DNA of 64,000 nt from Pithys albifrons albifrons. Its lineage: Eukaryota; Chordata; Aves; Passeriformes; Thamnophilidae. Positions 25,701-37,386 of the stretch are shown here, in pieces. The position numbers and the translations under genes were made by a program. Below the pieces are notes generated by a model. That model had not been told where the DNA came from. It searched no databases and saw nothing but the letters and a program-made list of their open reading frames with translations. The stretch spans positions 40,404,073 to 40,468,072 of the forward strand of contig NC_092460.1 of NCBI RefSeq assembly GCF_047495875.1. Direction: 5' to 3'. Within the stretch, counting starts at the first letter, position 1, and each line of letters opens with the position of its first letter.

Positions 25701-26734
25701 TAACCTTTTTCCTCCCTAAATGTATTGGTAAAATTTTCAAAGAAACTATTTCTTCGTGGGAAGAGCATGGAATTGAAGGAGGTGCAGATGCCATGAAAGG
25801 TGCACTGATTTATTGCAGGTGAGCATCTTTGCCTCTGAACTCCTTTTCATTGTTACTCCCATGACCTCTGTCTTCTTTTCATAATAAGCAGCACAGAATA
25901 GATTTCAAAGGCTTATTTCAATTTCTATTATCTCTTTCAGTGATGAAGAACTCAGTGTTGTTTGGTCCTCAAGATCCATTTATGTCTTTTGAAACACTGA
26001 TTTTTTTCTAAAGACTATTTATAGCCAACTTATACACGTGTACATCCCTCACTTCATATTGAACAAATATATATACACATATATACGGGGTTATTAAAGG
26101 TAACTTTACTTAATTATATGTAATTTTTCCGTCTGTACTCTTTGTATTTCTTACTCTCCTCTCCACAGTATTTTGTCTCAAGTTCACCAATCAATACTGC
26201 AAGAAAATGGAATCATTCCAATTTTAAAAGTGAAGACATAGCCGAACAAGCTACAGCACATTACTCAGTGACAAAATTAAATTAGAAGCTGAGAGGAGCT
26301 GAGAAGCATCATGGAATGAACAAAGGAAGGAGATAACACCAAATGGTTGGGTTCTGCTGCTGCTGGAGATGGTGCCAAAGCTCTCAAAACATTCCTCTTG
26401 GTTTCCTGTGGCACATCTATGTTGCCCCCAGTATCAGAGACAAGCGTAATCTGGCTCCTGGGTGAATTAAAAAGGAACAAAAGCCCCTTGCTGGCTCGGA
26501 GCTGGCAGGGGTCCCACTCATTGACTGCTACCTCCATTCACCCCCAGCTCCTTGAGCAGGTTGGATTCCGGAGGCATGCTCGGCTGTTGTTGGCACAGGG
26601 GCTGTAGCTGGAACAGACAAGAGGTTTGTGTAATTGTCTCTCCAGCCCTGTATCACTTTCCCACAAACAAGCCACAAGGCCAGGCCCTCCATAGGGGTCA
26701 CTTCATTAACCTGCTGCTTTGGCCCTCACACGTG
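22771..26734. other. Unannotated stretch
   Basis: Nearly 4 kb without a recognised gene or interspersed repeat. It contains T-rich patches (24122-24146), an A11 run near 24787 and an AT-rich TATATATACACATATATA-like patch near 26066-26084. Frames at 24680-25039 (minus) and 26277-26607 have no recognisable domain. Confidence 0.5.
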
Positions 26735-27545
26735 TGTCCTAGTTCAGCAAGCCAGAACCAGTTTATCACTGTGTGGGTGTGACTAAAGCTGTGTATTCTA
26801 AACCCTATATGCCATTTCTCATGAACTGCTAACAATGGACCATTTGCAGCAGCTGCCCAGGGCACACCCAATCCCTCAGGATGTAATCTGGGTGTTAATG
26901 AAGCCTGTGAGATAAGAGCTATGATAACTCCCTTCCAGGAAGTCGTTAGCACCTCCCCACCCAGCCTGATGGGTCATGTCTGCTAATGGGCCATCAATGA
27001 TTCCAAAAATACCCCATGACTCACAGAGTCAGATCACCCATTGTGGAACTCCCTGCCCTGGGGGAGGTACCAGATGGTCCCACCTGGACCTGAGGGTATA
27101 TAATCTGGGAGATTTGGGGACTTGCGGAACCACTCACCAGATCCAGAGGAGGACCAGAACCTCGACAGGAGAAGATCACCACTCTCGACCAGACTGCAAC
27201 CAACACACTTGACCAGACTGTAAACGTCATCTGCACCATCAGGTTTTCCACCTCCTTTTACTTTGGCCTCACAGGGACCCATGTGGGTCTCAGCACAGGG
27301 GCTAACAAACCCCATTGTGTTTGTGCTCCAGGGTGCTGGGTTATACTTCTGGGTTGTGTGGGTTGAAACCAATTCCTCTTTGTGCCATTGCATTTATTGT
27401 AATATTGTTACTAAATTGTAACTCCGACTTACAATATCTTTTGTGTTGGGTTTGTTTCTTCTGCTGGTTTACCTTTAAACTAGCAGAATGTATGAACCAC
27501 TAACGCGCCCAATTAAACCAGTGGGTTTGCAGCAGGGAAGTCACA
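26735..27545 (+). mobile_element. Probable solo LTR of an endogenous retrovirus
   Basis: A segment starts TGTCCTAGTTCAGC and has a TATA box (TATATAA, 27097-27103) preceded by a balanced 360-bp U3-like part. It is followed by a GC-richer leader-like part, a T-rich part with GTAATATTGTTACTAAATTG, and an ATTAAA signal at 27512-27517. No retroviral gag, pol or env sequence or primer-binding site follows, hence a solo LTR. I cannot fix the 3' end or find a clear target duplication, so the boundary at 27545 is a guess. It could alternatively be a single-copy promoter region. There is no sequence similarity to the nested LTRs at 50 kb that I can see. Confidence 0.5.
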
Positions 27546-27778
27546 GTCAAGACCTTTACTTTTCATAGCAGGACCCAGTATCTTGCAGGATGAGCTCCCA
27601 GGGTAGCCAGAGCCAATCAAAGATTAAAACTCAGGATATTTCCAAAAAAGCAGTCTCTGGATTTTCATCAGCATAACTGAGAATGGAGATCAACCCTCTT
27701 TGGAGGGACTTGAAGGTGTCTGTGATAGCCTAAGGTTAAAGACAGTGTAGAAATAAAGAAACTGTGTGGGAAATGGAC

Positions 27779-28018
27779 TTACAGTTTAGGCTGGATATCA
27801 GGAAAAAGTTCTCCACTCAGAGAGTGGCTGGGCACTGAACAGGCTCCTCAGGGAAGTGGTCACAGTGCCAAGCCTGACAGAGTTCACAAAGCTTTTGGAA
27901 AATACTCACAGGCACATAGTGTGACTCTTGGGGATGGTCCTGTGCAGGGCCAGCAGTTGGACTTGATGATTCTTGTGAACCCCTTCCAGCTTGGCATATT
28001 CTGTGATGCTGTGCTTCT
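27779..28018 (+). mobile_element. CR1 LINE 3' portion
   Basis: Sense CR1 of the type with GGCTGGATATCAGGAAAAAG, AACAGGCTCCTCAGGGAAGT, CAAGCCTGACAGAGTTCACA, ACTCACAGGCACATAGTGTG and TGCAGGGCCAGCAGTTGGAC. The tail is CATATTCTGTGATGCTGTGC. The same type is seen at 61.5-62.5 kb. It is 5' truncated at about 27779. Confidence 0.92.
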
Positions 28019-28114
28019 GTTTTCTGTGGAAGCTCCAAGCAGCTTGGTCCTCTCACTTGCAAAGAAAAGGCAAGACTGTCCCAGACTGGTATCCCTAATC
28101 TTGAGACTGTGTTG

Positions 28115-28380
28115 TTTGACAGGACAAGGGGATGTGGCCTCAAGCTGCACTAGAGGAGGTTCAGGTTGGACATCAGGAGGAATTTCTTCACTGAAAGGGT
28201 TGTCAGCTATTGGAAGGGGCTGCCCAGGGAGGTGGTGGAGTCACCATCCCTTGAGGTGTTCAAGAAATAAGTGGACATGGCACTCAGTGCCCTGGTGTGG
28301 TTGACAAAGTGGGGCTTGATCAGGAGTTGGACTTGATGACCTTGGAGGTCTTTTCCAACCTAAATGATTCTGTGATTCTG
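28115..28380 (+). mobile_element. CR1 LINE 3' portion
   Basis: Sense CR1: TTGACAGGACAAGGGGATGT, GGTTGGACATCAGGAGGAAT, AAGGGGCTGCCCAGGGAGGT, GTGGAGTCACCATCCCTTGA, GGACTTGATGACCTTGGAGG, then AATGATTCTGTGATTCTG. It is followed immediately by a tandem array built from its own tail. It lies 96 bp downstream of another same-strand CR1 of a different type, so these are two separate insertions. Confidence 0.93.
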
Positions 28381-28442
28381 GGTTATTCTGTGTTATTCTG
28401 TGTTATTCTGTGTTATTCTGTGTTATTCTGTGTTATTCTGTG
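28381..28442 (+). repeat. Six-copy TTATTCTGTG tandem array at a CR1 tail
   Basis: Exact 10-bp units (TTATTCTGTG) repeat six times after the CR1 end. Avian CR1 tails usually carry one to a few 8-bp units; here the unit is 10 bp and perfectly repeated, consistent with post-insertion expansion. Confidence 0.95.
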
Positions 28443-31400
28443 TTTGAGGGTGAGTCCACAATAGCTTTTCCCTGAGGAAGAAGGAGAAGTTAACTTAACC
28501 TTTAGGGAAGACTTTTTTTCTGTCTAAGCAAAGACTGATAAATGACTACACTCGCTTTTTCAAATTATGCCCAAGGAAAGTTTGACAAAAGGCACTCCAG
28601 GGTTGTTCATGGCCAGCCTGTTGTGCATGTATGGGTTTTCAAATTTTGATCTGTGTTTTTTGCCTAACTCCTCACAGCTATAAAGTTAATACTTAATTCC
28701 TTTATTTTTCCCTTGAGTCCTAAAACAAGCAACTTTCTGGATGTAAGTACCTTATATATGAATATTACTAAATATGAATATCAATTCTCACTGTATTCAC
28801 ATATCTATAAATGTAAACATTTTAAGCCCAACCCAAAATTAAAATAAAAAATTGCAAAGGTCTAACTAAGGAGAAAAGTTGATATTTTCCAGTTAATTGC
28901 AAATAAAAAGTAATGAACTGAATAACAAAAGGAAAACAGAATAATCAAAAGCAAGTGGCCTGGATTTCACACATCCAGGGGAGCTCCAGGGTACTTAATT
29001 CTTTATCTCTTCAAACTTCTTTAATATGAAACAAAAGCCCCAAACCTCCAAAGAGCAAAATATATCAGTTGTAGTTGGTAATAATCCCTTGAGAATGAAG
29101 CTAAAATGATGGCCAAGTATGGGATAAAATATCACGGTGTTGTTGTGGTGGGTCTCACCTTTCAGAGCTCAGAACATGTACTCAAGCAGATAACAAGCCC
29201 AGTGTGTATGGGGGCCTCCTGGAGGAAAATAGGTCATTAAACTGTTATCTAGGGTCATTAATCCTCTTTTCCTAGAAGAATTCTTCCTATCTAATAATTT
29301 CATACCAAGGCAGAGTTCCTGTGAATTTCTCATTGCTATTAAGTTGTGATATCCTGTAATTTTTTTCCCAAATGTATGATGCTCTGGCACCAAGACTGCT
29401 GTAAATGCCTAATGACATAGATGTTTCTTCTCTGTGTATTAAAGAAATCTTGATCCCACAGCTGTAGACTTTCAAACAGGAATTTACAATGTCATTGCTG
29501 AAACCTAGAATGGCAAAAATACAACTAACATTTCCATTTTTATAGTTAAAAAGGTGAGTATCTTAAAGGAAATAAGAGGAATGTGATCAAAGCAATCAAT
29601 ATAGGCAATCCACAGTCCATTAGTTAGGAAACCCGTCTTTAATTACTGATCTTGCAGCACTGTCAAAGCAAAATATTAAAAATCCTTCTCCTTGCATTGT
29701 AAACTGAGTTAAAATGGATATTTTTAAAAGCCTATTGGTTTTAGTAATTTTCTTTTAGTTCTTTAGACTGATTTGGAGGTTTTTTTCCCCACTCCAGTGC
29801 TATAAAAAGTTGCTTAAATTAATTGTGAATGAAGTCAATCTCAATCTTCTTGCTGCAGCAGACCACTGGCATGTCAGGGAAACTGAAACCAGGGAAAGTC
29901 AGAAGTGCCAGCAGTGACTGTGGAAGGGTATTTGTCATTCCCCTTTTAATGGAAAAAGTGCAAAATTTCCTTGCTCTGTACTTGCAGATGTGTGGGGGTT
30001 TGGGGGGTTTGGCTGTTTTGGGGGGGGGGGGGGGGGCTTGGTGTATCTTCTTTCCTTTTATTCTCACACAAGCACATACAACCTCTTGGCTCCAATGTTC
30101 TTAAAAAAAATGGAAAATACTTGAGGCCCAAAAAAGTCAGAATGCAGACTGATATCTTGTTTCTAGAAACTCATAGGAAGTAGATTAAATTTCTTGATGC
30201 CCAGCTAAGGAATCGTTAATTGTTATGAGTTTAACCACCTAAAATTTTTGTCTTATTTTGAAAATGTGTCTTATTATATTCTTCTAAGGGCTTGAGTTTC
30301 CATCAGTCACAAAATGGGCTGTACTTTCATTTCTATTAACTTACAAGATGGTTAACTACATTTCTAAATGTCTAATGTGTCCATGAATGCTTGTGTTAAC
30401 TGCACAGGTCTGGAGATGTTATGGACAGAGATACCCTGTCTCAGAGTTTTTCTGAAATATGTTGTACCAGACAAATTCTCTGTCTTCCATCCTGATGGTT
30501 GAAATTTGAGTATTTTCATATTTGTGATCACCTCTGCAGGGCTGGGTCCTAGAAATTATTAACTGTAGTGATGAGTTCACTTAGCAACATCAAGGTTATG
30601 TCAGAAATGTGACATTAAAATTCCCCACTCTGGATTACTTTATCTTCTTCAACAACCAGCCATGAGAATGTTTGATTTCACATTCATATGTAAAGGGAAA
30701 ATATGGGGGAGATGTTTCCATGGCAATTTTTTTCCATGGGGGTGAGAAAGGGGATACAGGAATGAAGGTTAAAGCTGAGACTCCAGAGGTGGGGAGGGAG
30801 ATGAGGGCCAGCCCAGGGATGACACGCTTAATGTGAGGCATTCTTCTTGGTGGAAAGCCTGTGGCACACATTCCAGAAAGGCTCAAGCTGACATTGGGAC
30901 TTGGAAATATCACAGCCCCTCACACTTCACAAGGGTACTTAAATCGACACATTGGCTCCCCTCCAGGAATATTACAGCATAATAGTAGAAAGGCAATGCC
31001 TTCCTTTCTAAGAAGTCATTGTAATTTTTGTAATTCTAGATGTGGCCAAAAATGGGCACAAAGTTGCTCTGTATTGCTGTAGCCCCTTCATGACTCAGTT
31101 TTTCATGCTATATCCAAACAGTGGGACAGACTGCTGTCAGAACACCCTGGACTTTTTGTCCAAGACTCCCTGTTTCTCTTGTCATAACATCCTGGACTCA
31201 AGGAGATTCTTGAAAGCCAGTGCCAACTGGGTCTCTTCTGTTTCTGTCACCTCCTCAGCCCTGTTCTCCTCTACACAGGAGTCACAGAAAGCCTCCAGGT
31301 ATCCACCTTCCTCCTTCCATCTTTGCCACTGCCACATTAACTCCCGCCACTAATTCCTGCCAACCTGTGAGGTGATTTCAGGGAGCCCATAAATTTATGT

Positions 31401-32719
31401 TTCAGTGATTTCCTCTGCTTTATAATTGGAATTCCATTCATCAAATAAATCAAACACTTATGGTGGCTTAAGACTAGCAGAGCAGGTACATGGAAAGCTT
31501 ACAGCTCTCTCTCGCCTGCTCCCACAGCCCAGCCAAGCACCCCCAGGCTGCAGAGTCTGCAAAGGGGGGACAATCAGGGTTTTTTTTCTGAGGGGAATTG
31601 CTTCAACAATTCAGTGTAAGATGCTAGTCTTGCAGACACTTTACTGATATGATGCTTCCACATGCAAAACATTCCCATTTAACTATGGTTGGTTTGGGTA
31701 CTCACAGTGCAAAGGACATGGCCATCACCTCACAGGAGAAATTACCTTTCCAAATGTGAGTAAATAGAATGGACAGTGTTTACCTTCTGATTCAAAACCC
31801 ACTTGGTAAAGAAGTGCCATTATATTGGAGTAAAAAAGGAGCAGAGTGTTCTTGTACACACACTATGATCCAAATGTATATTTATTTAGATAAATGTTTA
31901 AACAGTGGCAGGAATATTATCAATAATATAGTTGCTTTTTCTGAGCACATCTGTTGAAAGCTAACACTTTACTTAGATCGCAGTCATATTTGAATAACAT
32001 CCTTAGCCATTTGAACAGTGTCCAATTATTCCTTGGACCAAGAAGCAGTTCAGTCTCTCTAAACTTAAAATGCCAGAGCATCGTTTTCACGGGAGCCCAT
32101 AGACCCCAATGACTCTACACTCTGAATTTTCACAGCTGTCACTGGGCTTGGGCTTTGCTTAACAGTTCGTTCTTGGTTTAGTCAACAGGTCCAAGAAGCA
32201 ACACCATGAGAGTGCTGTTTCTAATTGCCTCAAAACCATCCCTGATACAGGAATGGTTCACAGGATTAAGAATAATCAGAGAATTATGACAACAGAAAGC
32301 CCCTGCCAACCCCCTTGAGGCATTGTACAGTCTAGTTAGAAAGAAACTAAGAGACAGTTAAAACCACTTCATAACAAGCTCTTAAATCAAGTTGATAAAA
32401 GCAATTAAGTAAACACCAGGAAAGGAGAAAAGTGATTAAACTAAAGGGAAACATTGGCACAAGAACAAATGGGTATAACCTAGACAGGAATACATCTAGG
32501 CTGGAAATTTGATAAGAATTCTGAAGTTTCCAAGGACTGAGGTTCTTGCAATAGCTGTTCAACAGGAGCAAAGGGGAGATGAGGCAATAATCTGAACAGT
32601 TTTAAAATCAGAATTCCATGGTTTCGTTGCTGGGATGGTACAATAACTGTAGCAGTTAGGGCAAAAAAACAGAGACAAGGTGAAAAACTACTTCAGAAGA
32701 GATGATAACTGAGACTATG
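28443..32719. other. Unannotated stretch
   Basis: About 4.3 kb with no recognised gene or interspersed repeat apart from the G-run listed separately. AT-rich. Frames at 31042-31353 and 30635-30913 lack recognisable domains. Confidence 0.5.
29994..30036 (+). repeat. G-run cluster with 17-G tract
   Basis: G5 (29994-29998), G6 (30002-30007) and G17 (30020-30036), separated by T-rich spacers of 3 and 12 nt. It meets the general requirement for a G-quadruplex-forming DNA strand. The length of the G17 run may also be affected by sequencing error. Confidence 0.85.
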
Positions 32720-33015
32720 TTTGTACAGGGAGGGGCAGAGCATGGACCAGGCTCTGCTCGAGGTTGCCCAACAATGGGACAAGAGGGAAGGGGCAGCAAC
32801 TGTTGCTCAGAAAGTTCCACCTGAACATAAGGAAGAATTTCTTTACTGTACAGATTGACCAGAGAGGGTGTGGAGTCTCCCTCACTGGACATATTCCAGA
32901 ACCATCTGGACACAACCTTGTGCCATGTGCTCTGGAATGGCCCTGCTGGAGCAGGGAGATGGGACCAGATGCCCCACTGTGGTCTCTTCCAACCTGACCC
33001 ATTCTATGATTCCTG
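32720..33015 (+). mobile_element. CR1 LINE 3' portion ('GACCAGGCTCTGC' type)
   Basis: Sense CR1: CAGGGAGGGGCAGAGCATGG, ACCAGGCTCTGCTCGAGGTT, CACCTGAACATAAGGAAGAA, CCTTGTGCCATGTGCTCTGG, CCTGCTGGAGCAGGGAGATG and the tail CATTCTATGATTCCTG. It is the same type as the copies at 16.6, 41.2 and 45.3 kb. The 5' truncation lies at about 32720. Confidence 0.93.
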
Positions 33016-33883
33016 TGGGATGGAGCATTTGTGCCAGGCAAGCATAAATGCTGCTGGAAGGACTGCTTAGTAAAGAGACCCAATGCTGATTCTGAATCTA
33101 CCATTATCCCTGTACCTTGCCCCAGTTTGCTGGAAACTGTTCATCTCCAGAAAGGTTAAGCCCTCTTGGATTGCATCCCTGTAAAGTTCAGAGGGGCAAT
33201 CCTGTCTGTCAAGCATCTCATTTTTCTTTACTTAGTTCTAATGCTGCAAATCCACCTATTTTGATTTAATGGCTGCTCTGTGCATCTCAATTCCCTCTCA
33301 TATCACTCTCTTGAGCTCTTCTTTTCAGCTCCTTCATCTGAGCAATTTTATCTCTGTTGAAGGTCTCCTCCAAAAGATTCTTTTATTAATACTGCTTAGT
33401 CTGCTAATTGCCCAGGAGGATCATCTGTCTTCTTCTTTTGGTGTGTTCAATTAGCCTGAATCTTAAGAACACATTTTTTCCCACATCACCCATCCTCCTT
33501 TCATCTTCTGTGCTTTTCTCTTCTTCCCTCTACCCTGTGTCATCTTTCAGGAAGCAATATATTGTGCCCTCCATTTACATCTCTGGCTACCAGCCCATTT
33601 TGAAACTGAAATCCCCATTAGAAATAGAGGCACAAATGATTAAACAAATCTTTAAACAGGAACAGAGTGTAGGAAAGTAATTAAATACTCTATAAATGCT
33701 GTAAAGCTGTAATGAAACTGCCATACCACCAAGCCAGTGGCTTGGGGAAGGTGCTGCCCCTTTGAGCAGGGAAGAGCTCAATCCTGGCATTCAGCCACTG
33801 GGAGGAATTCCTACTGGCTTGAATTGTTTGTCTGAAGCTTCACTTCTTAATTAAACAATGGATTATTGCAAACTTGTTTTATT
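33016..33883. other. Unannotated spacer
   Basis: No gene or repeat family was recognised. Part of it (33280-33560) is C/T-rich on the plus strand, giving short Leu/Ser-rich frames without a recognisable domain. Confidence 0.5.
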
Positions 33884-34298
33884 AGAGGGATGAGGAAAGG
33901 CTGACAGAAATGGGATTGTTTAGCCTGGAACAGAGAAGACTTTGGGGTGGTCTAATTGTGCCCTTTCAGTACTTGAGTGGAGACCACAAGAAACATGGAG
34001 TGAGACTGTTTCCAAGGACCTGGAATGAGAGGACAAGGCAGAATGGCTTCAAACTGTCAGAGAGCAGGGTTAGCTTGGATATTGGAATGAAAATCTTCCC
34101 TGTGGGGATGGGCAGGCCCTGGCACAGGTTGCCCAGAGAAGCTGTGGCTACCCCATCCCTGGAAGTGTCCAAGGCCAGGTTGGAAGGGGCTTAGAGCAGC
34201 CTGGGCTAGTGGAAGGTGTTCCTGCCCATAGCAGGGGGTTGGAATGAGATGATCTTTAAGGTCCCTCCCAATCAGGCCATTCTGTGACTCTAGGATTG
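33884..34298 (+). mobile_element. CR1 LINE 3' portion
   Basis: Sense CR1 with a readable ORF2 end: a frame at 33910-34194 contains residues like GLFSLEQRRLWGGLIVPFQY, GNGFKLSES-type and WHRLPREAVATPSLEVSKAR, close to the CR1 C-terminal segment. The 3' end follows (GGCTAGTGGAAGGTGTTCCT, GATGATCTTTAAGGTCCCTC) and closes with TTCTGTGACTCTAGGATTG. It is truncated at 33884, so not active. Confidence 0.94.
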
Positions 34299-36479
34299 TA
34301 AGGAAATTTCACCAAAATTGGAAGACAAGTCTCTCTCCAGTGTGTATCTCTGGAAGACTTTGGACACCTCTGGATAACACAGTCCAAGCAATAGAAAACC
34401 TAACTGGTTTCTGTGGAATGCTCAGTTCCATTAAAACTTCCTGAATTATGCTTAATGCCCTGTTTGGTAAATTCTAAGTTTTCAGGCAGGCATTTCCCCT
34501 ACCTAGTCAGCTGTTACTTAAGCTCTCTGCCTCTTTGCTCTGTGTCAGTCCCTCCACCCCCTTGATCAGTGCTGGGCTTCTTTCCCTTTGAACTCTATCC
34601 AGTTTTTCTCTGGTACATTTCTACACTGAGGTTCCAGCAACCAGCAAAGGCACCTATCTGCAGCTTTATAAATATGTCTAAATGCTGTGCAGCTGCAATA
34701 CATTAAGAAAAGAGATTGAAATGACTAATTTTTCCAGTGATTGCAATAAGCAAAGGTATCTTACATGCAGGATGTTTAAAACTTTCCTCTCTCACCCAAA
34801 CACATAGGGCTTAACTTTACCCCCTAAAGTATTCTCTCAAACTCTTTGGGTTTACTTGTATGAGTAAAGATAAAATATTGTGTAAATGCTCACCTTTTGT
34901 ATGTGGGAATTGGATATATCTGGTAGATTTGACATGCTATGTTCTGTTGTGTCTTCCACAAACTAAAGGAATAAATGTTAATGGAGATGACATTCCCTGA
35001 ACAATTAACAGTGTAGGAAATAGTTTATAATACTAGCTATATATTTAGATAACTAAAAAATGTTAATTATCTTTTTCTTTTTGTGTATTGTTTCTTGGTA
35101 TGTTTTTATTTTCTTGTCACTTCCAATTGCATTTTAAACACTTTACAAAGGAGCTTGGTTTGGCTTGAAATCTGAATTGGATTTTATGCCTTTTTAATTT
35201 TTTTTTTCTGTTGGCTTATTTCTTATTCCTAACTCATTTGGCCAGCTCTAACTCACCCTGATTTCAGAGGTCATCTGGGGAAGTGCTGCCAAACTATGTC
35301 ATATCACCTAGAATGTGACATGAAATCAAATTCTTCCCATGCCTGTCCTCTCCCTCGAACATCTCTTTTCTTTCTGGCATAGCTACAAGGTGTTGAGTTT
35401 ATTCCAGCAAATATTCCAAGTACTAATATGGGTCTTATTCCAAACAATTTGTACAACACTAGGAGCATCAAATGTCCTGAGTCAGTTCCAGCATCTTTCT
35501 TTAGTTTATTTCTTTTTACTTTTAAAGGCTTCTTAATTTTCCTTCCAAATTTGAATATGGAGATTTGGGTCCACAAGTTTAGAAGACCATTTGTACACAC
35601 ACATAATGGACCTGCTGAAGATCTTCCTTAGATCTCAGTTTCTCAAGAAAACCAGTTCCAGTTCTGTTGAGGCTGTTGTTCTGGTTTTGTTTTGTTGTGT
35701 GTTTTTCCCCCTGAAAGACTTGTTATCTTTAATTGCATACAATGATACTGTAAATTGCAGATTCCTTGCTTTTACACCTATTTTTCAATGGTTTCACATA
35801 GCAATGACTTTTCTTTTGCTAACTGTCTGAGGTACAGCCCATGAAATGTTATCCTGAATTTCTGGTGTATTGCTGTAATAGTAACTTTATCTATTGAGAA
35901 AGCAATTTCCTGAATAACAGCTTTATCTTGTAATAAAAAATATTAGTGGTCCTTCCATTGCATGATGATTTAACCTACACTAAAAATCCTCTGGTGGCAG
36001 AGACATAACCAAAAAAGAGGATTTACCTGATAAGGTATTTTCATGTAAGTTTCCATGGAGGTTTTGAAACATTAAATTAAACCTATAAAACAATATGGAT
36101 TATTTCTGAGCAAATAAAATACAGTCTCTAAAACCAGGTAATCAAACTCCAAGCATCAGTTAAGCCCAGAAGTTGTATTTTGGTTAAGAGATGTTAGATG
36201 ATAGATATTATTGAAATATGAGGTTTGGCGTGCTAGGGAAAACCAAAGATCCATCTGGCCAAATATACAGGTAAAGAAGGAATATGCACAGAAATCTGTA
36301 TTGTGAGATGCCATAGTATTTTAGAATCATAGACAAAAGCTTCCATATCTGGAGGTTGTATCTCTAAGATGGTGTTTAATAACTGTGTAGCCTCCAGGAA
36401 TCAGTCTTGTACCTTGTAAAGCGTGTCTATATATTTATGGTACATAGTCTTCTGGGATAATTAATTATGTAATTTAATT
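34299..36479. other. Unannotated stretch
   Basis: About 2.2 kb without recognised gene or repeat. AT-rich, with T-runs near 35201-35209. Short frames near 35304-35830 are Phe/Leu-rich on both strands and show no domain. Confidence 0.5.
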
Positions 36480-37010
36480 GAGTGTAAAAGTATTTCCTAT
36501 TTTTCATTTGAATCCTGCCCCTGGTATTCCTGAGTTCTTGTTCTGTAAGAAATAATGAATTATCCCTCCTCAGTCCCTTTATTCACAACATTTTGCTGCT
36601 TTATAGATCTCCATTATAACTCATGCTTGACACATGTGCATCTCTTCACCAGGCTGTGTTTTTATGACCTGCCCTTTCAGCTTCTCATCTCTCTTTCCCC
36701 ACTCCATGAGGCCTAGGCTTGTAAAGAACATTTTAAGTCTTTTCACAGCATCCTGTTTCTGCAGAAATATTCTCAACATCTTCCAGCTTCAAGGCCACTC
36801 CTGAATGAAATAAACTCTAAAAACAACTCTCCTCACAAATTGTCCATTTTCAGCCCCTTCCTCACCACATGGAGTAAGATCCAAGACAGATTTATGAATC
36901 CTGAATATATTTTTGCCCAGATACATTATTTTGCATTTATCAAAATTTCATTTCAGCATTTGTTCCAGTCAACCTTCTTACTTCTGAATCATTGTGAACT
37001 TGACTTAGCT
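36480..37010 (-). mobile_element. Ancient CR1/L3-like LINE fragment, antisense
   Basis: The plus strand resembles the reversed ORF2 end of old amniote CR1/L3-like elements. It has AGTATTTCCTATTTTTCATT, CCTGAGTTCTTGTTCTGT, then TTTATAGATCTCCATTATAA, and further on TACATTATTTTGCATTTATC with AAAATTTCATTT. The order of the blocks agrees with such an element, with diverged and deleted parts between. It is far more diverged than the other CR1 copies here, so probably an insertion predating bird diversification. Confidence 0.65.
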
Positions 37011-37204
37011 GGTAACTTCCTGTACCCACGTGTCTCTTGGCTCTCAAAAAACTCTCAAAGGACTGAAGACATTATATGCAGTTGAAGGAAGTGATGCACC
37101 TAGAGGACTTGATGCAAAATCAAAAAACCCTCTGCAAATGGACTGAGTTTCTAATCATATCTCTACATATTGCCTTATATCCTGAATCTCTGTGTGTGTA
37201 TGCA

Positions 37205-37386
37205 CACTGGCACAGGTTGCCCAGAGAAGTTGTGGATACCTCATCCTTGCAAGTGTCCAAGGCCAGGTTGGATGGGGCTCGGAGCAACCTGGGATTGTGA
37301 AAGATGTCCCTGCCCAAGGCAGGGGTTTGAAATGAGATGATCTTCGAGGTCCCTTCCAATCCAAACCCATCTATGATTCTATAATT
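37205..37386 (+). mobile_element. CR1 LINE 3' end
   Basis: Sense CR1: ACTGGCACAGGTTGCCCAGA, GAAGTTGTGGATACCTCATC, AAGTGTCCAAGGCCAGGTTG, GATGTCCCTGCCCAAGGCAG, ATGAGATGATCTTCGAGGTC and the tail ATCTATGATTCTATAATTTT. Only the last ~180 bp are present. Confidence 0.94.

Noticed and set aside
28381..28442. Possible CRISPR-like array
   Set aside because: The units are 10 bp, directly adjacent and without spacers, and derive from the CR1 tail; the window is eukaryotic.
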